Assembly: GCA_023974075.1 (NCBI GenBank) | Contig: JAMFTG010000169.1 | Span: forward strand, 190,890 to 254,889 | Reading direction: 5' to 3' | DNA length: 64,000 bases | From: Chaenocephalus aceratus | Taxonomy: Eukaryota; Chordata; Actinopteri; Perciformes; Channichthyidae | Shown: positions 45,501 to 57,449 of the stretch, piece after piece | How positions within the stretch are numbered: the first letter of the stretch is position 1 | Layout of the letters: each line of letters begins with the position of its first letter | Notes under the pieces: generated by a model | What the model saw: only the letters and a program-made list of their open reading frames with translations | Told to the model about the DNA's origin: nothing | Database searches by the model: none | Made by a program: the position numbers and the translations under genes

Positions 45501-48500
45501 AGCCAAAGTGTCCCACATTAGGCTTAGAGCCAAAGTGTCCCACATCAGGCTTAGAGCCAAAGTGTCCCACATTAGGCTTAGAGCCAAAGTGTCCCACATC
45601 AGGCTTAGAGCCAAAGTGTCCCACATTAGGCTTAGAGCCAAAGTGTCCCACATTAGGCTTAGAGCCAAAGTGTCCCACATTAGGCTTAGAGCCAAAGTGT
45701 CCCACATCAGGCTTAGAGCCAAAGTGTCCCACATTAGGCTTAGAGCCAAAGTGTCCCACATCAGGCTTAGAGCTAAAGTGTCCCACATTAGGCTTAGAGC
45801 CAAAGTGTCCCACATCAGGCTTAGAGCCAAAGTGTCCCACATTAGGCTTAGAGCCAAAGTGTCCCACATCAGGCTTAGAGCCAAAGTGTCCCACATTAGG
45901 CTTAGAGCCAAAGTGTCCCACATTAGGCTTAGAGCCAAAGTGTCCCACATTAGGCTTAGAGCCAAAGTGTCCCACATCAGGCTTAGAGCCAAAGTGTCCC
46001 ACATTAGGCTTAGAGCCAAAGTGTCCCACATCAGGCTTAGAGCTAAAGTGTCCCACATTAGGCTTAGAGCCAAAGTGTCCCACATTAGGTTTAGATCTAA
46101 AGTGTCCCACACCAGGCTTAGAGCTAAAGTGTCCCACATCAGGCTTAGAGCTAAAGTGTCCCACATTAGGCTTAGAGCCAAAGTGTCCCACATTAGGTTT
46201 AGATCTAAAGTGTCCCACACCAGGCTTAGAGCTAAAGTGTCCCACATCAGGCTTAGAGCCAAAGTGTCCCACATCAGGCTTAGATCTAAAGTGTCCCACA
46301 TTAGGCTTAGAGCTAAAGTGTCCCACATCAGGCTTAGAGCCAAAGTGTCCCACATTAGGCTTAGAGCCAAAGTGTCCCACATTAGGCTTAGAGCCAAAGT
46401 GTCCCACATTAGGCTTAGAGCCAAAGTGTCCCACATTAGGCTTAGAGCCAAAGTGTCCCACATTAGGTTTAGATCTAAAGTGTCCCACATCAGGCTTAGA
46501 TCTAAAGTGTCCCACATTAGGCTTAGAGCCAAAGTGTCCCACATTAGGCTTAGAGCCAAAGTGTCCCACATCAGGCTTAGATCTAAAGTGTCCCACATCA
46601 GGCTTTTATCCAAAGTGTCCCACATTAGGTTTAGAGCAGGAGTGTCCCACATTAGGCTTAGAGCCAAAGTGTCCCACATCAGGCTTAGAGCTTAAGTGTC
46701 TCTAATTAGGCTTAGAGCTAAAGTGTCCCACACCAGGGATAGAGCCAAAGTGTCCCACATTAGGCTTAGAGCATAAGTGTCCCACATTAGGCTTAGAGCA
46801 TAAGTGTCCCACATTAGGCTTAGAGCTAAAGTGTCCCACATTAGGCTTAGAGCTAAAGTGTCCCACACCAGGCTTAGAGCCAAAGTGTCCCACACCAGGC
46901 TTAGAGCCAAAGTGTCCCACATTAGGCTTAGAGCCAAAGTGTCCCACATTAGGCTTAGAGCAGGAGTGTCCCACATTAGGTTTAGAGCTAAAGTGTCCCA
47001 CATTAGGCTTAGAGCCAAAGTGTCCCACATTAGGCTTAGAGCAGGAGTGTCCCACATTAGGCTTAGAGCTAAAGGTTCCCACATTAGTCTTAGAGCAGAA
47101 GTGTCCCACATTAGGCTTAGAGCTAAAGTGTCCCACATTAGGCTTAGAGCTAAAGTGTCCCACACCAGGCTTAGAGCCAAAGTGTCCCACATTAGGCTTA
47201 GAGCTAAAGTGTCCCACACCAGGCTTAGAGCTAAAGTGTCCCACATCAGGCTTAGAGCCAAAGTGTCCCACATTAGGCTTAGAGCAGGAGTGTCCCACAT
47301 TAGGCTTAGAGCTAAAGTGTCCCACATTAGGCTTAGAGCAGAAGTGTCCCACATTAGGCTGAGAGCAGAAGTGTCCCACATTAGGCTTAGAGCAGAAGTG
47401 TCCCACATTAGGCTTAGAGCCAAAGTGTCCCACATTAGGTTTAGAGCAGAAGTGTCCCACATTAGGTTTAGAGCTAAAGTGTCCCACATTAGGCTTAGAG
47501 CTAAAGTGTCCCACATTAGGCTTAGAGCCAAAGTGTCCCACATTAGGTTTAGAGCAGAAGTGTCCCACATTAGGTTTAGAGCAGAAGTGTCCCACATTAG
47601 GCTTAGAGCAGAAGTGTCCCACATTAGGCTTAGAGCAGAAGTGTCCCACATTAGGCTGAGAGCAGAAGTGTCCCACATTAGGCTTAGAGCAGAAGTGTCC
47701 CACATTAGGTTTAGATCCAAAATGTCCCACATTAGGCTGAGAGCAGAAGTGTCCCACATTAGGCTTAGAGCCAAAGTGTCCCACATTAGGTTTAGAGCAG
47801 AAGTGTCCCACATTAGGCTTAGAGCCAAAGTGTCCCACATTAGGTTTAGAGCAGAAGTGTCCCACATTAGGCTTAGATCCAAAATGTCCCACATTAGGCT
47901 GAGAGCAGAAGTGTCCCACATTAGGCTTAGAGCCAAAGTGTCCCACATTAGGCTTAGAGCTAAAGTGTCCCACATTAGGTTTATATCCAAAGTGTCCCAC
48001 ATTAGGTTTCGATCTAAAGTGTCCCACATCAGGCTTAGAGCCAAAGTGTCCCACATTAGGTTTAGAGCTAAAGTGTCCCACATTAGGCTTAGAGCCAAAG
48101 TGTCCCACATTAGGTTTAGATCTAAAGTGTCCCACATCATTCTTAGAGCAGAAGTGTCCCACATTAGGCTTAGAGCCAAAGTGTCCCACATCAGGCTTAG
48201 AGCCAAAGTGTCCCACATTAGGCTTAGAGCCAAAGTGTCTCACATTAGGCTTAGAGCTAAAGTGTCCCACACCAGGCTTAGAGCCAAAGTGTCCCACATC
48301 AGGCTTAGAGCCAAAGTGTCCCACATTAGGTTTAGATCTAAAGTGTCCCACATCATTCTTAGAGCAGAAGTGTCCCACATTAGGTTTAGATCTAGAATGT
48401 CCCACATTAGGCTTAGAGCTAAAGTGTCCCACACCAGGCTTAGAGCAGAAGTGTCCAACACCAGGCTTAGAGCAGAAGTGTCCCACATCAGGCTTAGAGC

Positions 48501-49247
48501 CAAAGTGTCCCACATCAGGCTTAGAGCCAAAGTGTCCCACATTAGGCTTAGAGCAGAAGTGTCCAACACCAGGCTTAGAGCAGAAGTGTCCCACATCAGG
48601 CTTAGAGCCAAAGTGTCCCACATCAGGCTTAGAGCTAAAGTGTCCCACATTAGGCTTAGAGCACAAGTGTCCCACATTAGGCTTAGAGCAGAAGAATCCC
48701 ACATTAGGCTTAGAGCAGAAGTGTCCCACATTAGGCATAGAGCAGAAGTGTCCCACATTAGGCTTAGAGCAGAAGTGTCCCACATTAGGCTTAGAGCAGA
48801 AGTGTCCCACATCAGGCTTATAGCAGAAGTGTCCCACATCAGGCTTATAGCAGAAGTGTCCCACATTAGGCTTAGAGCAGAAGTGTCCCACATCAGGCTT
48901 AGAGCAGAAGTGTCCCACATTAGGCTTAGAGCAGAAGTGTCCCACATTAGGCATAGAGCAGAAGTGTCCCACATCAGGCTTAGAGCCAAAGTGTCCCACA
49001 TCAGGCTTAGAGCCAAAGTGTCCCACATCAGGCTTATAGCAGAAGTGTCCCACATTAGGCTTAGAGCAGAAGTGTCCCACATTAGGCATAGAGCAGAAGT
49101 GTCCCACATCAGGCTTAGAGCCAAAGTGTCCCACATCAGGCTTATAGCAGAAGTGTCCCACATTAGGCTTAGAGCAGAAGTGTCCCACATCAGGCTTAGA
49201 GCAGAAGTGTCCCACATCAGGCTTAGAGCAGAAGTGTCCCACATCAG
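42571..49247. repeat. 27-bp minisatellite, about 246 copies
   Basis: Unit CCCACATCAGGCTTAGAGCC followed by AAAGTGT. Main variants are CATC/CATT, and CCAAAG, CAGAAG or CTAAAG after GAG. As 27 is a multiple of 3, four of the six frames stay open for kilobases (for example VSHIRLRAK, CPTSGLEPK, SKPDVGHFG and LALSLMWDT repeats); I regard these as non-coding. One 39-bp odd unit lies at about 43,830-43,868. An inverted pair of the TGTGGGACAC motif sits at the start (about 42,577-42,599). Confidence 0.95.
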
Positions 49248-50149
49248 GGCAGCTCACACATGTATATACTGGAGCCCCCTCTTTCTGCCTGTCTTCCGTG
49301 TGTCTTCGTCACGTGATGTCCTCCTGACTGTTTGAGCTCCAAAAGGAAAGGATTGAAATCATTTCCTGAGGTTGAGCAGAGTCCAGATGTGCTGAACGCA
49401 GCCTGCAGTGCCACCTGGTGGTCAGGGGGAGGATATATATGAATCTTAATGCAGAGTTTAATTAAATACATACACTACATTTAATCTGATTTTCATTTTA
49501 TTAATTTTACATTTTTCCTTTTGTTATTGCTGCTTCTATGATTAGTTTAAACTCACGTGTCTTTTTTGTATTATTTATTAATACATGTAATTGTTATTTG
49601 ATTATTTTAATGCGTACTTCTTTACTTTGTCTTTACCCTTGTCTTATTTTTATTTAGTTATTATAGTTTTTTGTTTTTTATTTCATTCTTACTCCTTTTA
49701 TTGGTTTTAACTCACATTTGATTTTCAATTTTATTAATCAACTGTTGTCCTGATAATTATTTCTACTTAGGTTTTCCTTTTATTCAGTTTTAATCACACA
49801 ACTGTGACTTTTGTATTTCCATTAATCAAATGTTGTTCTTATCTTTTTTGTTATTCTTAATACTTATTGTCGATAAATTGCATGTTTTTTAATTGGGTTA
49901 AACTAAATCTTAATGCCTTTAATTTAACTTTAATAAAAATACAACAAATTAAAAAACATAATAGTTTAAATATTAAATGTGTTTCTCTCTATTAATGCAC
50001 ACAATGTTCATACTGCTTACTGCACATATTTCTTGTTTCATATTTAATATTTCCTCTCCTATAATCATTCATAGCATTCTATTTCCATGGAAATTACTGC
50101 TTTATTTTATTGCTATTTCACTGTATGTTAGTGTCTTTAAAGATTTCTT
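49248..50149. other. No recognised gene; AT-rich
   Basis: Single-copy-looking AT-rich DNA after the array. A frame at 49,977-50,294 is hydrophobic by base composition only and runs into a LINE tail. Confidence 0.5.
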
Positions 50150-50240
50150 GTTTTACTTTTATGTATGCACCACGACATCAAGTCAAATTCCTCGTATGAA
50201 CCTACCTGGCAATAAACCTGATTCTGATTCTGAAGGTTGT
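50150..50240 (+). mobile_element. LINE 3' tail ending in GATTCT repeats
   Basis: AATTCCTCGTATGAACCTAC then GGCAATAAACCTGATTCTGA, a common fish LINE terminus. Coding part not found. Confidence 0.5.
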
Positions 50241-50319
50241 TGCTGCCTTGCTCAGAGGCAGCGCAGCAGTTTCATGTCCAACACTGACACCTAGTGGTGA
50301 CCATTGCATGTCTGATATG

Positions 50320-50405
50320 TGTAATGTGTATTTGCAAAGCGATTTGAGCATCTGGAAAAGCGCTATAATAAATGTAAGGAATTATTATTATTATTATTAT
50401 TATTA
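50320..50405 (+). mobile_element. LINE/SINE tail with (ATT)n
   Basis: GCGATTTGAGCATCTGGAAA, then GCGCTATAATAAATGTAAGG, followed by ATT repeats. Confidence 0.5.
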
Positions 50406-50499
50406 GTGGCCGTCTGCAGCAGGTTCAGCTCTGCACAACACCACCGTTATTTATTATAATAACAAAAGTTATAATGAAATACATCTCTGAGAACAACTC

Positions 50500-50905
50500 T
50501 ACTAATAAGTACTCAGATCTTATAGTAAAAGTATAAGTACTCAGATCCTGTACTTGAGTACAAGTAGAAATACTCAGACCTTGTACTTGAGTAAAAGTAG
50601 AAGTACTCAGATCTTGTAGTAAAAGTAGAATTACTCAGATCTTAAGTAGAAGTACTCAGATCTTGTACTTGAGTAAAAGTAGAAGTACTCAGATCTTAAG
50701 TATAAGTACTCAGATCTTGTAGTAAAAGTAGAATTACTCAGATCTTAAGTAGAAGTACTCAGATCTTGTACTTGAGTAAAAGTAGAAGTACTCAGATCTT
50801 GTACTTGAGTAAATGTAGAAGTACTCAGATCTTGTACTTGAGTAAAAGTAGAAGTACTCAGATCTTGTACTTAGTAAAAGTAGAAGTACCAGAGGAATAC
50901 TCTGT
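50500..50905. repeat. Minisatellite of about 33 bp (GTACTTGAGTAAAAGTAGAA)
   Basis: Imperfect tandem units of TACTTGAGTAAAAGTAGAA plus GTACTCAGATCTTG, about 12 copies. This type of repeat is widespread in fish genomes. Confidence 0.85.
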
Positions 50906-51039
50906 TACAGTAAAAGTCCTGCATTCAAAATGTTCCTCAAGTGAAAGTAGAAAGTATTCTCATTTAAATATAGTGAAAGACAGTAAAAGTAGTCGTTGTG
51001 CAGATTTGTCCATTTCAGAATAATATCTATGATGTGTTT

Positions 51040-51240
51040 GAATCAGAATCAGAACCAGAATCCCTTTATTGGTCACGGAGCGGAACTGTGCGTAGTTACA
51101 GCAGGGAAAGAGCCACAGCTTCATATGTTAAATATGTGACATGCATTAAAAAAAGTACAAAGTTATGATATAATAAAATATATAATAAAAAAGTTACATA
51201 ATTTTTAAAAATACACACCTTGTAACAGTTCTTAGGGTTT
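51040..51240 (-). mobile_element. LINE/SINE 3' tail, minus orientation
   Basis: GAATCAGAATCAGAACCAGA followed by ATCCCTTTATTGGTCACGGA, the reverse of a common fish retroelement terminus. Confidence 0.5.
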
Positions 51241-51330
51241 CGCAGCCAGGTATATTACACAGTTATTAACGGCATGTATGCAGAGCACATATTGCACTTA
51301 GTTCGTTGGTATTTAGCAGCAAGGGGTGTT

Positions 51331-51620
<290 letters not shown>

Positions 51621-52161
51621 TGATACGTTGGGCTCGTAAGAACTCAGATGCTCGATTATGTTGCTTGGTAATACTCTTTATTGTAAAGAAACCAAAGCTA
51701 TCAATTATGACTTCTAGGTTCTACTAGGACTCTCCATAGAATCACTAGGTTCTACTAGGACTCTCCATGGAATCACTAGGTTCTACTAGGACTCTCCATG
51801 GAATCACTAGGTTCTACTAGGACTCTCCATGGAATCACTAGGTTCTACTAGGACTCTCCATGGAATCACTAGGATCTACTAGGTACTGTAACATAGATCT
51901 CTGGCAAACAGGCATGGATCTAACGATAACACAAGACGAACCAACACCAGACAAAGGGAGAGAAGGACTAAATATACATATTAGGTAATGGGACACAGGT
52001 GGACACAATCAGGGGCAGGAACAACAATCAGTCTAGCAGGTGCCACACGGAGAGGAAGTGCCAACACCTGGAGAGAGAGAGAGTATAGTAATTATCAACA
52101 GACCGATAGACAAGACACTAAAACACAACAGCTAACAGCATACTAGCACTAAACCCTGACA
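51621..52161 (-). repeat. 3' LTR (541 bp)
   Basis: Short version of the LTR, with only about 5-6 minisatellite units at 51,713-51,881. AATAAA signal on the minus strand near 51,677-51,682. Confidence 0.9.
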
Positions 52162-53547
52162 GTACCCCCCCTTTTACGGACGGCTCCAGACGTCCCTGAA
52201 TAGTGAGACCGTAGTCTGTCAAAATCTGTGATAAGGGACTTGTCGACAATGAAGCTGCCCGGGATCCAGCATCTTTCCTCTATTCCATACCCTACCCAGT
52301 CGACCAGGAACTGTCTCCCTCTACCCCGCTTTCTTTCTGACAGAATCTTTTTTACTGTATAGACGATACCTCCGTCGATGACCCGGGGAGGTGGAGGTGG
52401 TGTGGAGGGGGGAACCAGTCTGCTCTCTAAAACTGGTTTCAGCTTGCTGACATGGAACGTGGGGTGGACCTTGAGGGACTTTGGGAGACATAGGCGAACA
52501 GCAACAGGATTAATAACTTTTGAAATGGGATATGGACCAACGAACCGAGGAGCCAGTTTCCTGGAGGGGACGTGCAGAGGAAGATCCTTGGTGGACAACC
52601 ACACTCGTTGACCGACCTTGTATCTATGGACGTCGCTTTCGGTCAGCCAACCTCTTCATGCCGGTCGCACTTCTCTGCAGCATCTGGCGAACTCCCTTCC
52701 ATACCCGGCGACAGCGGCGAACCAGAGCATGTGCTGATGGTACGATAACTTCCTGCTCGAGCTCCGGGAACAATGGAGGCTGGTATCCATGGACACATTG
52801 GAAAGGAGAGATTCCGGTGGCTGATGTGGGTAAGGTGTTGTGTGCATACTCAACCCAAATCAGATGTTTGCTCCAGGTGGTAGGTTTCTGGGACACCAGG
52901 CATCTCAAACAGGTCTCCATTTCTTAGTTCATCCTCTCCGCTTGGCCGTTTGACTGGGGATGGTATCCGGACGTCAGGCTCACAGTGGCTTGGATCAGGC
53001 GACAAAACTCCCTCCAGAAGCGTGAAACGAATTGTGGGCCTCGGTCTGAAACGACATCGTTTGGGAAACCATGGATACGGAAAACATGGGACAACATGGC
53101 CTGTGCTGTTTCTCTGGCCGTAGGCAATTTGGACATGGGGATGAGGTGTACCATCTTGGAAAAACGATCAATGACTGTGAGTACTGTGGTGTAACCTGCC
53201 GAAGGTGGAAATCCTGTCACAAAGTCCAACGCAATGTGCGACCATGGTCTGTTGGGAATGGGCAGAGGTCGGAGAAGACCTGCCACAGCTTGACGAGACG
53301 TCTTGTTCCTAGCACACACAGGACATGCTGCCACATATTCTGCCACATCTTTCCCCATAGCAGGCCACCAGAATCTGTGTTTCACCATAAAGAGGGTCCT
53401 CTTGGTTCCAGGATGGCAGGAAAGAACAGATGTATGGGCCCAATGAATCACCTTAGAACGAAGTAGTCCCTGGAACAAACAGGCTATTCTGAGGACAACC
53501 TTTAGGAACAGGATTCCCGCTGTTAGCCTGTTTGACCTTGGCTTCAA
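52149..53547 (-). pseudogene. Retrotransposon integrase with chromodomain, broken
   Basis: Part of pol. 53,547-52,924 carries the HHCC zinc region ([10 protein letters not shown]...ACPVCARNK) and the catalytic DDE core: D in LDFVTGF, D in VSDRGPQF and E in NGQAERMN. Directly after, a TAA replaces a Gln-like codon (52,924-52,926). The frame continues to 52,624, then shifts; 52,604-52,149 holds the C-terminal part ([24 protein letters not shown]) and a chromodomain ([26 protein letters not shown]...CWIP). Chromodomains in this position mark chromoviruses and are thought to steer insertion by binding modified histones. Confidence 0.85.
52162..52176 (-). promoter_or_regulatory. Polypurine tract
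   Basis: On the minus strand AAAAGGGGGGGTAC directly before the 3' LTR; expected plus-strand primer for reverse transcription. Confidence 0.8.
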
Positions 53548-54615
53548 TGGGCCAGGTCACACTCCCTATCACTCGGTCTGGCCGCAGAATGGGGTCTGGA
53601 CTCTTGGGGGATGGCTCAGGATCATACATTCTGGAGAGTGCATCAGGCTTTCCATTCTGTGAACCAGGTCGATATGACAGAGTGAACCTAAATCTGTTAA
53701 AGAACAAAGCCCATCTGGCCTGCCTAGAGTTCAGACGTTTGACCTTCCTGATGTATTGCAGGTTTTTGTGATCCGTCCAGACCAGGAAATCCTGCTCCGC
53801 TCCCTCCAACCAGTGCCGCCACTCCTCCAAAGCAATCTTCACCGCCAACAGTTCCCGATTTCCCACGTCGTAATTCCTCTCGGCAGAAGATAGCTTATGG
53901 GAGAGATAAGCACACGGATGAAGCTTGTTGTCCCCCGCTGACCTCTGGGACAGTATAGCTCCAACGCCGTCGTTGGAGGCGTCCACTTCCACCACAAACT
54001 GTCGGTGGCGATCAGGTACAGTCAGGATGGGAGCTGTGGTGAACCTCCTCTTCAGTTCCAGGAAAGATTTCTCTGCCTGTAGATTCCACACAAACTGAAC
54101 ATGGGGAGAGGTAAGGGCATGGAGAGGAGAGGCAATGGCACTGAAATTGCGTATGAACCGTCTGTAATAGTTAGCAAACCCCAAAAATTGCTGAACTTTC
54201 TTTCTATTGTCTGGTGTTGGCCAATTAGCCACGTCACTGACCTTAGCTGGGTCCATTTCCACTTTGTTAGGGGAAATCACAAAGCCCAAAAATGACACTG
54301 AGTTGACATGAAACTCACACTTTTCGGCCTTCACAAACAAATGGTTAGCCAGGAGTCTTTGAAGAACAAGGTGAACATGGTTAACATGAGTTTTCTCATC
54401 TGGAGAAAAGATGAGAATATCATCGAGATACACAACACAGAAAACATTCAGGAAATCTCTAAACACATCATTAATGAGGGCTTGGAAAACAGCAGGTGCA
54501 TTACAAAGTCCAAAAGGCATCACCAAATATTCATAATGTCCCGTAGGTGTATTGAAACCTGTTGTCCACTCATCCCCCTCCCGGATGCGCACAAGATGAT
54601 ACGCATTCCTTAAGT
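53453..54615 (-). pseudogene. Retrotransposon RT (second part) and RNase H
   Basis: Continues RT after the L2 insertion: [33 protein letters not shown], catalytic YLDDIL, then the connection [15 protein letters not shown] and RNase H ([44 protein letters not shown]). The last part, up to 53,453, runs out of frame with integrase. All key acidic residues of RT and RNase H are visible. Confidence 0.85.
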
Positions 54616-55358
54616 CCAATCCAATCCAATCCAACTTTATTTATATAGCACTTAAAAAACCTTCAGACCAAAGTGCTGTACACAACATAATATAAATACA
54701 TTTAAAATACAAGATACAAACACAAAACAAACCAGAATAAACGTAATAATTAAAAAATAAATAACAGGCATATAATAAAAACAATAGACCACTGAAAGCA
54801 AATAAAAGCAACACTCTACTTGTTTCTGAATGCCAAGGAGAAGAGGTGGGTTTTCAGACGCGATTTAAAAACAGTCGGTGTGGGAGCCTGTCTGATGAGC
54901 GAGGGCAGGTCGTTCCACAGGTTAGGGGCGGCAGCAGAGAAAGCACGGTCCCCTCTGCGCTTAGACTTTGTTTTTGGCACCCTCAGGAGCAACTGATCAG
55001 CTGACCTGAGAGTGCGAGTGGGCGTGTAGCTGTGTAGCAGCTCAGAGAGGTGGGCGGGGCCAGGCCATTCAGGGCTTTAAAAGTAAATAAAAGAGTTTTA
55101 AAATGAATCCTCAAATGAACGGGCAGCCGGTGGAGTGAAGATAAAATGGGGGAAATGTGCGTGTGCCAGTTAGTAGCCGTGCTGCTGCGTGTCGCACCAT
55201 CTGCAGGCGAGCAAGGGAGGATGCACTTATCCCCATATATAGTGCATTACAATAATCCAAGCGGGAGGTGACGAAGGCATGGATTACAGTCTCAAAGAGG
55301 TCACTATTTAAAAAAGGCTTTATTTTGGCTAGCTGCCTGAGGTGGAAGAAGCTGTCAA
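54616..55358 (-). mobile_element. L2-type LINE inserted in the retrotransposon RT
   Basis: About 745 bp, same orientation as the host element. Starts (5'-truncated) at [41 protein letters not shown] and ends with TATAAATAAAGTTGGA and TTGGA repeats. The host frame reads ...KIFTKLD before and LRNAYHL after. Only a GAC-like 3-bp overlap is seen as possible target duplication. Confidence 0.85.
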
Positions 55359-55810
55359 GCTTGGTGAATATCTTAGCTCCCTGTAACAGATCGAATGCCG
55401 TAGAGATGAGTGGAAGGGGATATCTGTTCTTAACTGTGATCTGATTTAGCGGACTGTAGTCAATACAGGGCCTCAATGTCCCGTCCTTTTTCCCCACGAA
55501 AAAGAAACCTGCCGCTGCTGGGGATGAAGATGTCCGAATCAAACCAGCTTTGAGTGAAGAATCGATATATTCCTTCATGGCCTCCCTTTCTGGCCCAGAA
55601 AGTGAGTACAACCGTCCCTTGGGAATAGTAGAGCCTGACAGAAGGTCTATGGGGCAATCGTACGCTCTATGGGGTGGCAAAGAAGTAGCTCGTGTTTTAT
55701 TAAACACCTCCTTGATGTCTAAATAACACGCCGGAATTTTAGCCAAATCAGGAAAGTCAGAAGGCTTAGAAAAAGTGTCAGTGTTATTGCCTGACCCCTG
55801 CTTAGAGTTC
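55359..55810 (-). pseudogene. Retrotransposon RT, first part
   Basis: Contains [44 protein letters not shown], and [27 protein letters not shown], typical of the Ty3/gypsy RT N-terminal fingers. The frame runs on into the L2, giving a chimeric frame to 55,111. Confidence 0.8.
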
Positions 55811-56227
55811 CTAGATCCTATGCCATTTACCCAACCCTGTTTTACTGGTTAAACATGAACGAGAGCACTCAACTCCCCACCCTTTAACCTTTCCTGTCTG
55901 CCAGTCAACGTGAGGGTTGTGCTTAACAAGCCAGGGGTACCCCAAAATGAGAGGATGTTGAGCAGAGTTAAATAAATGAAAACGTATTTGCTCACGATGT
56001 TCCTGATCTATGACTAATACCATGGGCTCCGTGCGATGAGTAATAGTACATCAAAGGCAGGCCGTCCAAAGCACTAGCCTCTAAGGGTTGATCTAAAAGA
56101 ACGACCTTTAAGTTTAAACTTTTAGCCAACTCCCAGTCTAACAAACTCTCATCAGCCCCAGAATCGACTAATGCATCCTGAGTCATAGTATTATCACCAA
56201 GTTTGATTTGTACCTGCATTCATTTTC
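55811..56227 (-). pseudogene. Retrotransposon aspartic protease, frameshifted
   Basis: ALVDSGADESLLDWELAKSLNL shows the DSGA catalytic motif. The frame shifts near 56,030 and continues as MVLVIDQEHREQIRFHLFNSAQHPLILGYPWLVKHNPHVDW, the flap and hydrophobic C-terminal motif. A second shift occurs near 55,850. Confidence 0.8.
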
Positions 56228-56257
56228 TGACTGGAGAGTCGAAGGAAGTCACTCGGC

Positions 56258-57340
56258 TCACCAGCGTCCTCCTTCCCGCTGATGAGCCCGATCTTTTACC
56301 GAACAGGCTGCCGAAACATGACCCTGCTGGCCGCAGTAGAAGCATCGCTGTTCCCGTAGACGGCGCTGACGCTCCTCCGGAGTGAGTCTGGCTCTACCGA
56401 GCTGCATCGGTTCCTCCGCGGCGATAGGGGGCGCTGGTCGCTCTGGAGATGAAGACTGGGAATTCCTCTGCCAAGCGTAGTATTCCCTCGGTAATTCCTG
56501 TCTGAAAGGTGGAGTGGATCCTGTATTCCTTCCTTTCTCCCGCTCTCTTTCAGCTAGACGTTGATCAACCCGGATAGCCATGGCGATGAGCGAGTCCACA
56601 TCTTCGGGCAGCTGTAATGGAGCCAACTGATCCTTTATGGGATCCGATAATCCATGCAGGAAGGCATCAAAGAGAGCCGCTGAGTTCCACCCACTCTCCG
56701 CTGCCAAAGTACGGAACTCGATTGCGTAATCCATCACTCTCCTCTGCCGCTGCTTAATGTTCACCAGGGCTTTCGCTGACTCTCTCCCGGGTGATGTCAG
56801 ATCAAAAATCTTGCTCATGGTCTCCAAAAACAGTCTTACTGACTGACAAACAGGCGAGTTCCGGGACCACTCCGCTGTTGCCCAGGCTTCCGCTCTCCCC
56901 GTCAGATGAGAAACAATAAAAGCTATCTTAGCTTGATCGGTGGGAAATGCTGCGGGCTGGTGTTTGAAGTGGAGATCGCACTGCACCAGGAAAGGACGAC
57001 AGTTTCCAGATTCTCCGGAGAATTTCTCTGGCGAAGCGAGGCGGATCGTAGGCGAATGTACGGGGACTTGGACGGGAATATCATCAGACCCGACCCCCGC
57101 TGGACCGGAAAACTGTGCCGCAGGAACACCAGGATTTGCCACGAGATGAGTGAGTACTTCCCGCATCTTCTCAGCCAGTAGGTTTATTTCCGTTGACACA
57201 GTAGCTTGAAGGTTGTCTTGACGAACATTCAAACTCTGGACCCCTTGGTTAATAGCTGACAGCTGTTCCTCATGCTGATGAAGGAGTCTACCCTGCACCT
57301 GCAGGGCCGTTTTTAGCGTTGTAGAATCGGCTGAGTCCAT
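56258..57340 (-). CDS. Retrotransposon gag (360 residues, intact frame)
   Basis: Structural protein that packages element RNA in cytoplasmic particles. N-terminal coiled-coil-like region (LLHQHEEQLSAINQGVQSLNVRQDNLQ), capsid-like region (LASPEKFSGESGNCRPFLVQCDLHF...AAFPTDQAKIAFIVSHLTGRAEAWATAEW...FLETMSKIFD), then an Arg-rich stretch and one CCHC zinc knuckle (CFYCGQQGHVSAAC, about residues 334-347). The type resembles the sushi gag from which mammalian PEG10/RTL genes derive. The start ATG (57,340) lies only 20 nt after the LTR. Confidence 0.85.
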   Translation of the reverse strand: MDSADSTTLKTALQVQGRLLHQHEEQLSAINQGVQSLNVRQDNLQATVSTEINLLAEKMREVLTHLVANPGVPAAQFSGPAGVGSDDIPVQVPVHSPTIRLASPEKFSGESGNCRPFLVQCDLHFKHQPAAFPTDQAKIAFIVSHLTGRAEAWATAEWSRNSPVCQSVRLFLETMSKIFDLTSPGRESAKALVNIKQRQRRVMDYAIEFRTLAAESGWNSAALFDAFLHGLSDPIKDQLAPLQLPEDVDSLIAMAIRVDQRLAEREREKGRNTGSTPPFRQELPREYYAWQRNSQSSSPERPAPPIAAEEPMQLGRARLTPEERQRRLREQRCFYCGQQGHVSAACSVKDRAHQREGGRW

Positions 57341-57348
57341 CTTGTTAG

Positions 57349-57358
57349 GTTGGTTCGT
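57349..57358 (-). promoter_or_regulatory. Candidate self-priming site (PBS)
   Basis: Minus-strand ACGAACCAAC, 2 nt from the 5' LTR. It is exactly complementary to GTTGGTTCGT in the LTR at 60,386-60,377. It lacks the leading TGG expected for pairing to a tRNA CCA end. Confidence 0.65.
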
Positions 57359-57416
57359 TCTGATACGATGGGCTCGTAAGAACTCAGATGCTCGATTATG
57401 TTGCTTGGTAATACTC

Positions 57417-57422
57417 TTTATT
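57417..57422 (-). terminator. LTR poly(A) signal AATAAA
   Basis: AATAAA on the minus strand about 60 bp before the end of the LTR; leaves a short U5. Confidence 0.65.
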
Positions 57423-57449
57423 GTAAAGAAACCAAAGCTATCAATAATG

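Noticed and set aside
42580..46695. Open frames of about 1,360 codons on both strands (VSHIRLRAK and SKPDVGHFG repeats)
   Set aside because: They are a direct consequence of a 27-bp tandem repeat with no stop in those frames; no start context, splice signals or non-repeat domain supports translation.
39836..49247. Possible CRISPR array
   Set aside because: Units are directly tandem without unique spacers, the DNA is vertebrate, and no cas-like gene is present.
49400..49430. CTCF-like motif (CCACCTGGTGG) after the 27-bp array
   Set aside because: Two mismatches to the core consensus and this CACCTGGTGG string is common near fish repeats; too weak to call a site.
49977..50294. Hydrophobic 105-residue frame that could be a membrane peptide
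   Set aside because: Hydrophobicity follows from T-rich DNA, and its C-terminal third lies in a LINE tail.
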